From Stenotrophomonas terrae (lineage in GTDB: Bacteria > Pseudomonadota > Gammaproteobacteria > Xanthomonadales > Xanthomonadaceae): 51,078 bases of DNA. The translations under genes and the position numbers were made by a program. Below, one piece after another: positions 35,686-44,298 of the stretch (position 1 is the first letter of the stretch; every line of letters starts with the position of its first letter). The stretch lies in NCBI RefSeq assembly GCF_001431465.1, contig NZ_LDJJ01000068.1, positions 1 to 51,078 on the forward strand, in the 5' to 3' direction. The notes below the pieces were generated by a model that ran no database searches, was not told where the DNA came from, and saw nothing but the letters and a program-made list of their open reading frames with translations.

Positions 35686-35871
35686 CCTCCCTTTGCCGAA
35701 GGCAAGGGGAGGGTTGGGGAGGGGCGAGCCTCGCGGCTGACGCCGCTCCTACATGCGCGGGTCGCCATTGCTTTGTGGGAGCGGCGTAAGCCGCGAAGCT
35801 GGCATTGCTGGAGCAGCAGGAAGCAGCGTGATCTGATGATGTATGAGCTTCGCGGCTGACGCCGCTCCCAC
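35686..35871. repeat. REP cluster downstream of purT
   Basis: An imperfect hairpin right after purT (ctccctttgcc, gaa, ggcaagggga; 35687-35709) may end its transcription. An inverted REP variant 'cgcggctgacgccgctcctac' without its first base follows (about 35731-35752), then a direct copy at 35775-35799 and an inverted one at 35847-35871. The two inverted copies share 'ggctgacgcc' instead of 'ggcttacgcc'. No gene lies in this stretch. Confidence 0.85.
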
Positions 35872-35886
35872 AAAAACCAGAAGCAA

Positions 35887-35912
35887 AAAAACGCCGGCTA
35901 AGCCGGCGTTTT
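35887..35912 (-). terminator. Rho-independent terminator of the nuclease-family gene
   Basis: A stem (aaacgccggct / agccggcgttt) with flanking A and T runs on both sides lies 2 bases past the stop codon at 35914. The run of seven A on the plus strand gives a T tract on the minus strand. Confidence 0.9.
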
Positions 35913-35913
35913 C

Positions 35914-37107
35914 TTATTTCACATCCACCCAGACAAGATGGTGGTCGCTGCCATCGGCGATCTTCGCCTCCGGGCTGTCATTGGCAGGCCAGAACACGCC
36001 GCTGCCGATGTAGCTCAGCCCGGTGGAAGGCAGTACGTAGTCCAGCCGCATCGTGCCCGAGCGCGGGCCGAAGTCGCCGGTGGCGTGCTGGGGTGCGCCG
36101 CGGCGGACGATGCCTTTTTCCGCATAGGCCAAGCTGGTCTGCTCGGCGCCAACGCTGGTCGGGGTCGGGTAGCGCAGCACGCGCGGGTGCTCCAGCAGTT
36201 CGAGGATGGCGTCGTGGCGGCCGTCACCATCGGCCGGATCGTTGTTCAGATCACCGACGATGACGAAGCGTGCATCGGCGGCCAGGCCACCGCAGCTGCC
36301 CTTGTCATCGCATAGCCAGGGCTTGTCGCCGCCGTCCAGGTATTCCTTCCACAGCCGCAGTTCGTCGTGGTTGCGCGCGGCGTTGCGCTTTTCCTTGCCA
36401 TCAAACACCGGCGGGGTGGGATGCGAGGCCAGTACATGCACGGTGCCCAGCGGGGTGCGCACCGGCACGTCCCAATGCGACTTCGAGGACAACCGCAGCT
36501 GCGACCACACCGCGTCCGGCCAGAACGATTTGCCGGTGCCGGGATCGACCGGGCGCAGCGCGCCGGGCATGCTGCTCCACTTCAACAACTGGAAGGTGCG
36601 CACGGCAGCTTCATCGATGGGGTACCTGGACAGCACCAGCATGCCGTACTGGCCCGGGTGCAGGCCGTAACCCCAGGCATCGTTGCCGCGCTCGCGGCCC
36701 TTGCCGCCGACGCTGCCGTTGTTGTCCAGGTCCAGGCCGCTGGGGACGCCGGTATTGACCGGGGCCAGATAGCGGTAGGGGTATTTCAGCGGTTCGCCGC
36801 CGCCGGGCTGGGCGACTTCAAGATAGCGTTGCTGGAACAGGTCGGCGGCACGGTGTGCGTCGTCGAAATCGAATTCGTTGAGCAGGACCAGATCCGGGCG
36901 CGCCTGTTGCAGCACAGCAGCGATCTTGCGCGCATGCGCGCTGTCGCCCTGCAGCTCGCGGATCAGGCCGCCTTCGTCATCGGAGTACAGCGAGGTGTTG
37001 TAGGTGGCCAGCCGGAGTTGCTCCGGCGCGGCGGCGCTGCCGCTGGGTGAGGTGGAACAGGCTGCCAGCAGCAGGGTCATCGGGGCGAGTAGGGTTGAGA
37101 TGCGCAT
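35914..37107 (-). CDS. Endonuclease/exonuclease/phosphatase-family lipoprotein
   Basis: The 397-residue protein has a lipoprotein signal (MRISTLLAPMTLLLAAC) and then the EEP (DNase I-like) fold: 'LRLATYNTSLYSDDEGG', 'PDLVLLNEFDFDD' (metal Glu), 'VHVLASHPTPPVF', 'RFVIVGDLNNDPADGDG' (Asp/Asn pair), 'TMRLDYVLPS' and the catalytic end 'GSDHHLVWVDV'. It is a metal-dependent phosphoesterase exposed at the envelope. Such proteins may attack extracellular DNA or phospholipid head groups; the substrate is unknown. A strong terminator follows immediately. Confidence 0.9.
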   Translation of the reverse strand: MRISTLLAPMTLLLAACSTSPSGSAAAPEQLRLATYNTSLYSDDEGGLIRELQGDSAHARKIAAVLQQARPDLVLLNEFDFDDAHRAADLFQQRYLEVAQPGGGEPLKYPYRYLAPVNTGVPSGLDLDNNGSVGGKGRERGNDAWGYGLHPGQYGMLVLSRYPIDEAAVRTFQLLKWSSMPGALRPVDPGTGKSFWPDAVWSQLRLSSKSHWDVPVRTPLGTVHVLASHPTPPVFDGKEKRNAARNHDELRLWKEYLDGGDKPWLCDDKGSCGGLAADARFVIVGDLNNDPADGDGRHDAILELLEHPRVLRYPTPTSVGAEQTSLAYAEKGIVRRGAPQHATGDFGPRSGTMRLDYVLPSTGLSYIGSGVFWPANDSPEAKIADGSDHHLVWVDVK

Positions 37108-37152
37108 CCATGGATTTTCTCACGTCGCCATGACGATGAGGCGAAAACACGG

Positions 37153-37172
37153 ACGCCCCGCAAGCGGGGCGT
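37153..37172 (-). terminator. Terminator of the small lipoprotein gene
   Basis: A perfect 9-bp stem (acgccccgc / gcggggcgt) with a 2-nt loop lies 24 bases after the stop codon at 37197. A TTTT run follows about 7 bases later on the minus strand. Confidence 0.75.
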
Positions 37173-37196
37173 TCGTGGACAGCGCGGTAACGTTGC

Positions 37197-37577
37197 TTAG
37201 AACGTACAGCCCATCGGGGCGAAGCTGGTCTTGGCCTGTTCCAGCGCGGTCTTGCACTGGTTGGCCAGTTCGGTCTTGTCGGTCACGCCGGCCCAGGCGC
37301 TACGCGACTGCTCGATGCCCTGCTTCATCATGTCGCGCTGGGCCTCGGGGACCTTGTCGCTGATGCAGGCGTAGACCTTTTCCAGGTACTGGTCGCATTC
37401 GGGGACGCCGGTACCGGCCTTGACGGTGTCGCTGGCCGGAGCCGGGGTAACTTCGGCGGCGGCGGTAGCCGGTGCAGCGGCCGGTGCGTCGGTGGCCGGG
37501 GTTTCGGCCTTCTTGCAGCCGGCCAGGGCCAGGGCCAGGGTGCCAATTGCAGCCAGAATCAGTAGTTGGGTCTTCAC
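37197..37577 (-). CDS. Small lipoprotein with cysteine-rich helical domain
   Basis: The 126-residue product has a lipoprotein signal (MKTQLLILAAIGTLALALAGC), an Ala/Pro/Thr linker (25-55) and a helical C-terminal part with four cysteines ('VPECDQYLEKVYACISDKVP', 'LANQCKTALEQ', 'APMGCTF') that could form two disulfides. It looks like a small periplasmic lipoprotein of the DUF5339-like type; function unknown. It is monocistronic with its own terminator. Confidence 0.8.
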   Translation of the reverse strand: MKTQLLILAAIGTLALALAGCKKAETPATDAPAAAPATAAAEVTPAPASDTVKAGTGVPECDQYLEKVYACISDKVPEAQRDMMKQGIEQSRSAWAGVTDKTELANQCKTALEQAKTSFAPMGCTF

Positions 37578-37695
37578 GCATTGCTCCTGTTGAATGGGTA
37601 CTTCCTTGCGCCACCACGATGCGCGATGACATTCCCATTCTGCATAAATACCGGTTAAATGTGTATCAAGGGGTCACAATTGAGTGGGTTCCCAC

Positions 37696-38457
37696 TCAAG
37701 GAAAGCCATCGGCGTTGTCCTGGCCGCCCGGCATCCAGCGCTTGCCGTCAAAATACTCCAGCGGATGGAAGCGCCGCTTGTAGTCCATCTTGCGATGGCC
37801 GTTGATCCAGTAGCCCAGGTAGAGATGCGGCAGGCCATTGCGCTGCGCCCAGGCGATCTGCTGCAGGATGGCGTAGGTGCCCAGGCTGCGCTTGGCCTGC
37901 TCCGGGTCGAAGAAGGTGTAGACCGCTGACAAGCCCTGCTCGGTGACATCGGTGACTGCAACGGCGAGCAACTGCCCGCGCTTGCCGGCAGCGCCCGGGG
38001 TGCGGATCTCCATGAAGCGGCCGTGCGACCAGCTGCCGATCAGGAACTGATCGAATTCGTGCGGGCCGTGGTCGTCCATGCCGCCATGCAGATGGCGGTG
38101 CTGCAGGTAGCGCTGGTACAGCGCGAACTGCTCCTCGGTACGTTCGGCGGGCAGGATCCGGTAGTCCAGGTCGGCGTTATGGGCCAGGCAGCGGCGCTGG
38201 CTGCGGTCCGGGTTGAAACGCGCCACCGGTATGCGCACCGGTACACAGGCGCGACAGCCTTCGCAGTGCGGGCGGTAGACCAGGTCGCCGGAGCGGCGGA
38301 AGCCCCAGGTCAAGGCCATTGGATACAGTGCGCCCAGGCGCCGATCCTGCGGATCCAGCACCAGGTCGCGCGCCTGCCGTTCCGGCCAATAGCCACAGGC
38401 GTGCTCGCCGGTCTGGAACAGGCGCAGTTCTTCGTTGTTGTCGCCGTGGGCTGCCAT
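37696..38457 (-). CDS. bpt: Aspartate/glutamate leucyltransferase
   Basis: The 253-residue protein belongs to the ATE/Bpt aminoacyl-tRNA-protein transferase family. It adds leucine to N-terminal Asp or Glu and marks proteins for ClpS/ClpAP degradation. Visible features are '[26 protein letters not shown]' (split at residue 20), the cysteine cluster '[18 protein letters not shown]', and '[22 protein letters not shown]', the conserved C-terminal signature. The start at 38457 ([14 protein letters not shown]) matches the usual bacterial length of about 250. Confidence 0.94.
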   Translation of the reverse strand: MAAHGDNNEELRLFQTGEHACGYWPERQARDLVLDPQDRRLGALYPMALTWGFRRSGDLVYRPHCEGCRACVPVRIPVARFNPDRSQRRCLAHNADLDYRILPAERTEEQFALYQRYLQHRHLHGGMDDHGPHEFDQFLIGSWSHGRFMEIRTPGAAGKRGQLLAVAVTDVTEQGLSAVYTFFDPEQAKRSLGTYAILQQIAWAQRNGLPHLYLGYWINGHRKMDYKRRFHPLEYFDGKRWMPGGQDNADGFP

Positions 38458-38607
38458 GTGCACAGCATAGCGGCGGTGCGTCGCAAAACCTGCGCCTGTC
38501 TGCGCGATGAATATCGCCGGTGTACAGGTCAACCGGTGCGGCGGTTGGCGCGTTGACCGTAGCGAGGACGCAATGCCGCGTCCGCAGTCTCACCACGGAG
38601 CCACACC

Positions 38608-39189
38608 ATGACCCAGACCCACCGCAAACCTCTCCTCCTGCTGGCGATGCTGCTGGCCACCTCGGCGACCGGCTTGGCTTTGGCAGCTGCACCGGCCGAT
38701 CCGAAGCCAGCGCCGACGCGTTTGGACGCCAACAACGATGGCGTGGTTGACCGCCAGGAAGCAGCAGCGCATCCGCGTCTGGCGCAGCGTTTTGACGAAC
38801 TGGACAAGAACAAGGACGGCAAGCTGCAGCGCGAGGAAATGCCGCAGCGCCACGCCGGACGTCACGGCGGCGGCCGTCATGGCGGCATGCACGGGCAGCG
38901 TGATGGTGGCTTCATGCGCGGCATGGACACCGATCACGACGGCCGCATCAGTGCCGCCGAGTACCAGGCCAATTTCACTCGTCTGGACGTCAACAAGGAC
39001 GGCTACATCGACCAGGCTGATCGCCAGGCCCGCGCCGAACAGCGTCGTGCCGAATGGTTTGCCAAGGCCGATACCAACAAGGACGGCAAGTTGAGCCCGG
39101 CCGAACTGGAGGCCGCACGCAACGACGGTCATCGTGATCACCGCGGCCCGCGTGGCCCGATGCCACCGCAGACTCCGGCTGCGAAGTAA
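38608..39189 (+). CDS. Periplasmic EF-hand protein
   Basis: The 193-residue protein has a signal peptide (MTQTHRKPLLLLAMLLATSA ending LALA) and five EF-hand calcium loops: 'DANNDGVVD', 'DKNKDGKLQ', 'DTDHDGRIS', 'DVNKDGYID' and 'DTNKDGKLS'. A His/Gly/Arg-rich insert (HAGRHGGGRHGGMHG, about 85-100) between loops 2 and 3 could bind other metals. It is probably a periplasmic calcium-binding protein (calmodulin-like, CasA/EfhP type). It is monocistronic, with a terminator directly after. Confidence 0.9.
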   Translation: MTQTHRKPLLLLAMLLATSATGLALAAAPADPKPAPTRLDANNDGVVDRQEAAAHPRLAQRFDELDKNKDGKLQREEMPQRHAGRHGGGRHGGMHGQRDGGFMRGMDTDHDGRISAAEYQANFTRLDVNKDGYIDQADRQARAEQRRAEWFAKADTNKDGKLSPAELEAARNDGHRDHRGPRGPMPPQTPAAK

Positions 39190-39213
39190 ATCCGGAGAGG
39201 CGCCTATCGACAC

Positions 39214-39242
39214 CCCCCCGCTGGCAACAGCGGGGGTTTTTG
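39214..39242 (+). terminator. Rho-independent terminator of the EF-hand gene
   Basis: A stem (cccccgctg / cagcggggg) with a 4-nt loop is followed by TTTTT, 25 bases after the stop codon. It also faces the 3' end of the convergent sigma factor gene. Confidence 0.9.
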
Positions 39243-39252
39243 TTTGCCTGCT

Positions 39253-40467
39253 TCAGTGCCGCAGCAGGACGAAAAGCACCAGTGCCACCACGATCAGCGT
39301 TGTGAGGGCAATGGCGCTGCGCCCGAACATGCTCTGGTAGACCCAGGTGGGGCCTTTGCGCCCGTGCCGCGCTGCGTCGCGGGCGAGCATGGGCGCCATC
39401 AGCGGGGGCAGGATCACAAGATACTGGTAGTTCAGAACGATCATGCCCACGGCCATCGTTGCCAGTCCGCCGGCCACGCCCATGCGCAACGCCACGCCGG
39501 CCATGGTGCAGATGCAGAACGCAAATGCGCTGAGGGTGATCAAGCGCATGAAGCGCCGAATGCTGCGTTTTTCCTCCGCCGTCTCGGCATAGCTCAACAG
39601 GTAGAGATTGGAGAGATAGGTCGCCCCGGTGCCGAGCACGACAGAGCCCAGCACCACCCAGACCGCGAAGGAATTGGGGAACAGGTTGTTGATCACGGCC
39701 CCCAGCGTGCCCGCTGCCGCACCGCTGCTGGCGGTGCTTGCGCCAAGGCCGCCAATGCCCAGCTTGCCGACCCCTGTGCCTGCGACCCTTGCGCTGGTGC
39801 CGAGGATCACCGCGCTGGCGGTGCCGGGTGCAGCCAGCATCAGCGCCGAGCTGACGAACGCGGCAAATGCCGCACCGGGTGCACTGCTACGTGCAAATTC
39901 GCCAAAGCGCTTGAGCATTTCCTCGCGCACGCTGGCGCGGGCCCGCGACAGCCGCTTGCGCACGGCTGCATCGCTCAGGCCGAGCAGCAGCGCTACCTGC
40001 TGCGAACTTTGTCCTTCGCGGTAGTACAGCAGCAGGGCTTCGCGGCTGTCTTCGGGCAGGGTCGAGATGATCTCCTCGGCGACCAGTTCTTCCTCCACCC
40101 GTGCCATCGCATCCATGCCATTGGGCGAGGGATCGGCGGCCATGCTGATGGCGATTTCCGCGGCCTCGCCGCTGAGCGGACGGTTGCGGTTGGTGCGCAG
40201 CCAATCGCGGGCCAGGTTGCGGGTGATCTGCCGCAGCCAGGGCAGGAAGCTGGCTGCATTGTTGAGCTGGGTGAGTTGCTGCCAGGCCTTGATGAAGGCT
40301 TCCTGGGCGATGTCCTCGCTGGCATGCACATCGCGGGTGATGGCCAGGGCGATGGCGGTCACCGTGTTCTGGCAGGCCACCACGATCCGCCCGTAGGACT
40401 GCGTGCAGCCCTTGCGGGCGGCGGGCAGCTCGTTCTGCAGCAGGGTCTCCAGCGTTTCGGTGCTCAT
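39253..40467 (-). CDS. ECF-type sigma factor fused to a membrane domain
   Basis: This 404-residue protein has residues 1-190 as an ECF sigma factor. Region 2 is 'DIAQEAFIKAWQQL' with 'FLPWLRQITRNLARDWLR'; region 4 is 'LPEDSREALLLYYREGQSSQ' followed by the helix-turn-helix 'VALLLGLSDAAVRKRLSRAR'. Residues about 195-402 then hold five or six hydrophobic segments (near 200-220, 245-260, 267-287, 308-327, 334-354, 386-402). The fused membrane region could hold the sigma factor at the inner membrane and act as its built-in anti-sigma. No separate anti-sigma gene is adjacent. The next gene upstream lies 61 bases away. Confidence 0.88.
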   Translation of the reverse strand: MSTETLETLLQNELPAARKGCTQSYGRIVVACQNTVTAIALAITRDVHASEDIAQEAFIKAWQQLTQLNNAASFLPWLRQITRNLARDWLRTNRNRPLSGEAAEIAISMAADPSPNGMDAMARVEEELVAEEIISTLPEDSREALLLYYREGQSSQQVALLLGLSDAAVRKRLSRARASVREEMLKRFGEFARSSAPGAAFAAFVSSALMLAAPGTASAVILGTSARVAGTGVGKLGIGGLGASTASSGAAAGTLGAVINNLFPNSFAVWVVLGSVVLGTGATYLSNLYLLSYAETAEEKRSIRRFMRLITLSAFAFCICTMAGVALRMGVAGGLATMAVGMIVLNYQYLVILPPLMAPMLARDAARHGRKGPTWVYQSMFGRSAIALTTLIVVALVLFVLLRH

Positions 40468-40528
40468 CGGACAGGCCTTTGCGACGGTACTGCCAAACAG
40501 GACGAACGCCGAAGCGCGATGTGACCGG

Positions 40529-41071
40529 TTATTTTTCCGGTGCTGGCGCCGGTGCCGGTGCCTTCGGCTGGCTGTCGGGCTGCGGCTGGATGCGTACGCG
40601 GAACTCGTCTTCGGTCGGTGGCGCAGCGGCGGGCTGGCTTTGCGCCGCGGTATCGGCGGGAGCCGGTACGGGGGCGGGCGCATTGCGATGGCGCAGCATG
40701 ATCACCAGCGCCACGCCGGCAATCACCACCAGCAGCGCGATGCGGATGCGCCAGGCCCAGTTGCGGCCGGTGCCGGTTTCGGCAGGGGCATCGCGGAAGG
40801 CGTATTCGGCGGTGGGGTGGTCACGGCGGGTGGTGTCGAGCAGGCGTTTGTCGCGCAGGATTTCGCGCGCGCGCGGCTGGTCGTTGGCGTGCACCACCCA
40901 GACCGCTGGCTGGTTCTCGTTGTTGACCTTGTCGGTATAGCTGAACTGGCCGCGCCGCTTGCTGTGGTACGAGCGGCCATTGGTGACGCGCACCTCGATG
41001 CCGGCGTCGCGCAGAATCTGCGCCACGCCTTCGGCGTTCTCGACGCGCTGGCTGCTGAAAATCTTGCGCAT
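40529..41071 (-). CDS. DUF2007-like membrane-anchored protein
   Basis: The 180-residue protein starts MRKIFSSQRVENAEGVAQIL, 'RDAGIEVRVTNGRSYHSKRR', 'AVWVVHANDQPRAREIL', the pattern of the DUF2007 (putative signal-transducing, ferredoxin-like) family. A membrane helix follows (about 107-126, 'IRIALLVVIAGVALVIML'), then a Pro/Ala-rich tail of about 50 residues. The N-terminal domain would be cytoplasmic. It starts 3 bases after tesB and so is probably co-transcribed with it. Confidence 0.78.
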   Translation of the reverse strand: MRKIFSSQRVENAEGVAQILRDAGIEVRVTNGRSYHSKRRGQFSYTDKVNNENQPAVWVVHANDQPRAREILRDKRLLDTTRRDHPTAEYAFRDAPAETGTGRNWAWRIRIALLVVIAGVALVIMLRHRNAPAPVPAPADTAAQSQPAAAPPTEDEFRVRIQPQPDSQPKAPAPAPAPEK

Positions 41072-41074
41072 GGT

Positions 41075-41986
41075 TCAGCCCTTGCTCGCTTGGTTGTCGT
41101 CGGGGGTCACACGGATCAGCCCTTCCTGCGCGGTGCTGGCGACCAGCACGCCATCGCGGGTATAGAACTGGCCACGTGCCAGCCCGCGCGAATCCTGCGC
41201 GCTTGGGCTGTCCAGCGAGTACAGCAGCCAATCATCAACACGGAACGGGCGGTGGAACCAGATGGCGTGGTCCAGCGAGGCCATCTGCACGTGCGGCTGG
41301 TAGTAGCTGATGCCGTGCGGAAAAGTTGCCGTGCCCAGAAGGTGGAAATCGGAGGCATAGGCCAACAGCGCCTGATGCAGTTCCGGCGCGTCGCCGATCT
41401 TCTCGTTCAAGCGCAGCCACACCTGGTGGTAGGGCGGGCGCTTGGGCGGGTTCAGTTCGTCACGCGGATAGACGTGGCGGAACTCGAACGGACCGCCACG
41501 CGACAGCCAGCGCTGCACCTTGACCGGCAGCCGCTCCAGCACATCGGCGGGCAGCGGGCGTTGCGGTTCGATGTCTTCGGGCTGCGGCACTTCCGGCATC
41601 TTGTGCTGGTGCTCGGCGCCACTTTCTGCCTGTTGGAACGAGGCCGCGCAGAAGAAGATCACCTTGCCGTGCTGGATCGCGGTGACCCGGCGCACCGAGA
41701 AGCTGCCGCCATCGCGGGTGCGGTCCACGTCGTAGACGATGGGGTGGTCGATATTGCCGGCGCGCAGGAAGTAGGCGTGCAGCGAGTGCACGTGACGGCC
41801 GTTTTCGACCGTGGCCTGCGCTGCCGCCAGCGCCTGCCCCAGCACCTGCCCACCGAACACGTATTTGGTGCCGATATCACGGCTCTGGCCGCGGAACAGG
41901 TTGTCCTCCAGCCGCTCCAGCGACAGCAGGTCAATCAGTTCGGAAACCACGGGTTCGGGGGTGTTGGACAAGGCGGCGGCCTTCAT
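41075..41986 (-). CDS. tesB: Acyl-CoA thioesterase II
   Basis: The 303-residue double-hotdog enzyme hydrolyses medium- and long-chain acyl-CoA in the cytoplasm. Features are 'LFRGQSRDIGTKYVFGGQVLGQAL' (split), 'VHSLHAYFLRAGNIDHPIVY', 'FSVRRVTAIQHGKVIFFCAA', and in the second hotdog 'ASLDHAIWFHRPFRVDDWLL', whose Asp is a catalytic residue, followed by 'SRGLARGQFYTRDGVLVAST'. Length and motifs match TesB closely. Confidence 0.96.
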   Translation of the reverse strand: MKAAALSNTPEPVVSELIDLLSLERLEDNLFRGQSRDIGTKYVFGGQVLGQALAAAQATVENGRHVHSLHAYFLRAGNIDHPIVYDVDRTRDGGSFSVRRVTAIQHGKVIFFCAASFQQAESGAEHQHKMPEVPQPEDIEPQRPLPADVLERLPVKVQRWLSRGGPFEFRHVYPRDELNPPKRPPYHQVWLRLNEKIGDAPELHQALLAYASDFHLLGTATFPHGISYYQPHVQMASLDHAIWFHRPFRVDDWLLYSLDSPSAQDSRGLARGQFYTRDGVLVASTAQEGLIRVTPDDNQASKG

Positions 41987-42041
41987 TTCGACAGACCGGG
42001 ATTATATAGGGGCCAGCAACACGGGATCAGGAACGAGTGAT

Positions 42042-42123
42042 CAGGAACCAGCAGGCAGAAAGGGCAACTGCAACAGCAGTGCCCCCGGCTTTGACAGCTG
42101 CTTTTGCGAGTTGCTGGTTCCTG
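42042..42123. repeat. Nested inverted repeat in intergenic space
   Basis: CAGGAACCAGCA (42042-42053) is the exact reverse complement of TGCTGGTTCCTG (42112-42123). Between them, 'gggcaactgc' and 'gcagtgccc' form a second stem. The whole can fold as a long branched hairpin. It lies between the enoyl-CoA hydratase stop and tesB, both on the minus strand, and may be a terminator or a small mobile palindrome. Confidence 0.65.
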
Positions 42124-42139
42124 TCCTCTCGTTGCTGGC

Positions 42140-42919
42140 TTATTTGCCGAGCCGGGCCGCCAAGGCCTGCAAAGCGCCCTGCGCATCGGCCGAGAACCAG
42201 GCTTCGACAAAGCGCTCCAGCTGGATGTGCTCGGCTTGCATGGCCTCGTGCAGGTCGGCACGGGCAATGGCGCGGGTCTGCAGCATCGGCTGCGGCGGCA
42301 GCTTGAGCTGGGCCTGCAGCCAGCCGATGGCGCGTTGGACCACCAGCGGGGCGCCGTCGGCCAGTTCATCGACCAGGCCGATCTCCAGTGCACGTTCGGC
42401 ACTGACCAGCTGGCCGCCGCTCAGCAATACGCCAGCGCGGTGCGGGCCGACCACGCGACGCATCAGCCGCTGGATGCCTTCCGGTGCCACCAGGCCCACC
42501 TGTACCTCGTTCAGGCCGATCACATAGGGCTTGGCGGGGTCGGTGCTGCGCGCCATCACCCGGTAATCGCAGCACAGCGCCAGTACACAGCCGCCGGCCG
42601 GCGAATGGCCAGTCAGTGCAGCCACCACCGGCACGCGGCTCTCGGCCAGGGCGCGCGCGGCGCCGAAGAAGGCCTGCCAGCTGTCCATCAGCTTGCGCTT
42701 GTCATCGCCATGCGACAGCAGGTGCGGTACGTCCATGCCGCCGGTGAAAATGCGCTCGCTGCCGGACAGCACGATGCCGTGCACGTCGTCGCTCATGGCC
42801 AGGGTGACGGCGGCAATCAGGGCGCGGCACAGCTCGGTGTCCAGCGCGTTGACCGGCGGCCGGGCGAGGCGTAGTTCGCGGATGGGGCCATGGTTGATCA
42901 CTTCGATGAGCGTGGTCAT
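42140..42919 (-). CDS. Enoyl-CoA hydratase/isomerase family protein
   Basis: The 259-residue crotonase-fold protein has the substrate-binding start 'LRLARPPVNALDTEL', oxyanion-hole segments 'LSGSERIFTGGMDVPHL' and 'GHSPAGGCVLALCCDYRVMA', and 'GLNEVQVGLVAPEGIQRLM', which includes the usual catalytic region. It probably hydrates or isomerises enoyl-CoA thioesters in fatty-acid degradation. The frame extends upstream to 43273, but that part is antisense to the copper chaperone gene and starts are better at 42919. It diverges from that gene by 36 bases. Confidence 0.92.
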   Translation of the reverse strand: MTTLIEVINHGPIRELRLARPPVNALDTELCRALIAAVTLAMSDDVHGIVLSGSERIFTGGMDVPHLLSHGDDKRKLMDSWQAFFGAARALAESRVPVVAALTGHSPAGGCVLALCCDYRVMARSTDPAKPYVIGLNEVQVGLVAPEGIQRLMRRVVGPHRAGVLLSGGQLVSAERALEIGLVDELADGAPLVVQRAIGWLQAQLKLPPQPMLQTRAIARADLHEAMQAEHIQLERFVEAWFSADAQGALQALAARLGK

Positions 42920-42955
42920 GCTGCGGTTTCTCGTACGGCAAGGAGTCGTGGCCCG

Positions 42956-43399
42956 ATGATAACCAAACCATTCGTGTGCGTACTGTTGGCCCTGTGGGCA
43001 TTCGAGGCATCGGCCGCGGCGCCTGCCTGCGTGAAGCTGGAGCAGGGCTGGGTGCGGCTGACACCGGGGCCGATGCGGATGGCGGCGGGCTATGCGCGGA
43101 TCCGCAACGATTGTGCCGGCGAGGTGGTGGTGATCGGCGCCGGCAGCAAGGCGTTCGGCGAGGTGTCCTTGCACGAAACCACGATGGTGCAGGGGGTGAG
43201 CCGGATGCGCGAAATCGAACGCCTGCCGATCGCGGCGGGCACAACGGTCGAGCTCAAGCCCGGTGGCATGCATTTGATGCTGATGCAGCCGGAGGTGCCG
43301 CTTGCCGAAGGCGCGCAGTTGCCGCTGCGGCTCAGCCTGGAAGATGGAACCAGGATCGACGGACTGCTGCAGCTACGGCGCGAGGCGCCTGCGCGCTAG
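42956..43399 (+). CDS. PCu(A)C periplasmic copper chaperone
   Basis: The 147-residue protein has a signal peptide (MITKPFVCVLLALWAFEASA). The PCu(A)C copper site is spread over 'VSLHETTMVQGVSRMREI' and 'LKPGGMHLMLMQPEVPL', giving the H-x-M ... H-x-M set of Cu(I) ligands. Such proteins deliver copper to the CuA centre of cytochrome oxidase in the periplasm. AAGGAG lies at 42940-42945 ahead of the ATG. No Sco gene is adjacent. Confidence 0.93.
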   Translation: MITKPFVCVLLALWAFEASAAAPACVKLEQGWVRLTPGPMRMAAGYARIRNDCAGEVVVIGAGSKAFGEVSLHETTMVQGVSRMREIERLPIAAGTTVELKPGGMHLMLMQPEVPLAEGAQLPLRLSLEDGTRIDGLLQLRREAPAR

Positions 43400-43432
43400 C
43401 GCGTTGCCTTTAGCAGGTCTGCCGCCGGGTTG

Positions 43433-44296
43433 TCAGTCACTGCGCTGTTTCAACCATTCGCGCGGCGCCATGCCGGTTTTCGCGGCGAACACGCGCGACA
43501 GCGCCGACGCATTGGCATAGCCCAGCTCGTCGGCCAGCGCCTTGATCGGCCGGCCCTGGCGCAGCCGGCGCTGGGCCAGGGCGATACGCCAATCGGTCAG
43601 GTAGTCGAGCGGGGTCTGCCCGACCACATCGCGAAAGCTGTTGGCAAAAGCGGTGCGTGACATCCCGGCCTGTTCGGCGAGGCTGTTCAGCGACCAGATT
43701 TCGCCCGGACGGTCGTGCATGGCCGCCAGCGCGCGTGCCAGGCGCGGATCCGACAAGCCGGTGATGAAGCCGGCCGGAATGCCTGCTTCCTGTGGGTGAT
43801 CCAGCAACCAGCGCAGCAGCTGGATGACCAGCACCTCGAACAAGCGGTCGGTGAGCAGACGCTGGCCGCAACGGACATGGTCGGTTTCGTTGAACAGCAG
43901 TTCCAGTGTCATCGCCAGCCCGGGGATGCGGGCTAGTGGCAGCGCGATCAGCGACGGCAGGCCGCGTACCAGCGGATGGGCGCTGCCGCCATCGAAGTCG
44001 AGGCGGGCGCAGGTGAAGTCGGCGCCGTCGCGTGGCGGGTTGTGGAAGCGATGGCTGAGCGGGCGTGGATAGAACAGCAGAGTCGGCTCGTTGAAGTGCA
44101 TCGAGGCCGGGACATCACGGCTGCCCGGATGGCTGACTTCAAGCTGCCCGCGCCGAAGCACATGCAGATGGGCATGGCCTTCATCCGCATCGAAGCTGGT
44201 TAGTCCGCACAGCGGGCCGGAGTGGAACAGCTGCGCCTGGAAGCGGAAGTTCTCCAGCACGCCGGCCAGGCGATCCACGGGCGGAAGTGTGCTCAT
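43433..44296 (-). CDS. AraC-family transcriptional regulator
   Basis: In this 287-residue protein, residues 1-165 form a cupin-like sensing domain ('HAHLHVLRRGQLEVSHPG', 'LLFYPRPLSHRFHNPP'). Residues 190-287 form the double helix-turn-helix AraC domain ('WSLNSLAEQAGMSRTAFANS', 'KALADELGYANASALSRVFA'). It is divergent from the AhpD-like gene, and two direct repeats in the shared region (44299-44350) are likely its sites. The start at 44296 avoids a frame extension that crosses these repeats. The inducer is unknown. Confidence 0.93.
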   Translation of the reverse strand: MSTLPPVDRLAGVLENFRFQAQLFHSGPLCGLTSFDADEGHAHLHVLRRGQLEVSHPGSRDVPASMHFNEPTLLFYPRPLSHRFHNPPRDGADFTCARLDFDGGSAHPLVRGLPSLIALPLARIPGLAMTLELLFNETDHVRCGQRLLTDRLFEVLVIQLLRWLLDHPQEAGIPAGFITGLSDPRLARALAAMHDRPGEIWSLNSLAEQAGMSRTAFANSFRDVVGQTPLDYLTDWRIALAQRRLRQGRPIKALADELGYANASALSRVFAAKTGMAPREWLKQRSD

Positions 44297-44298
44297 CT

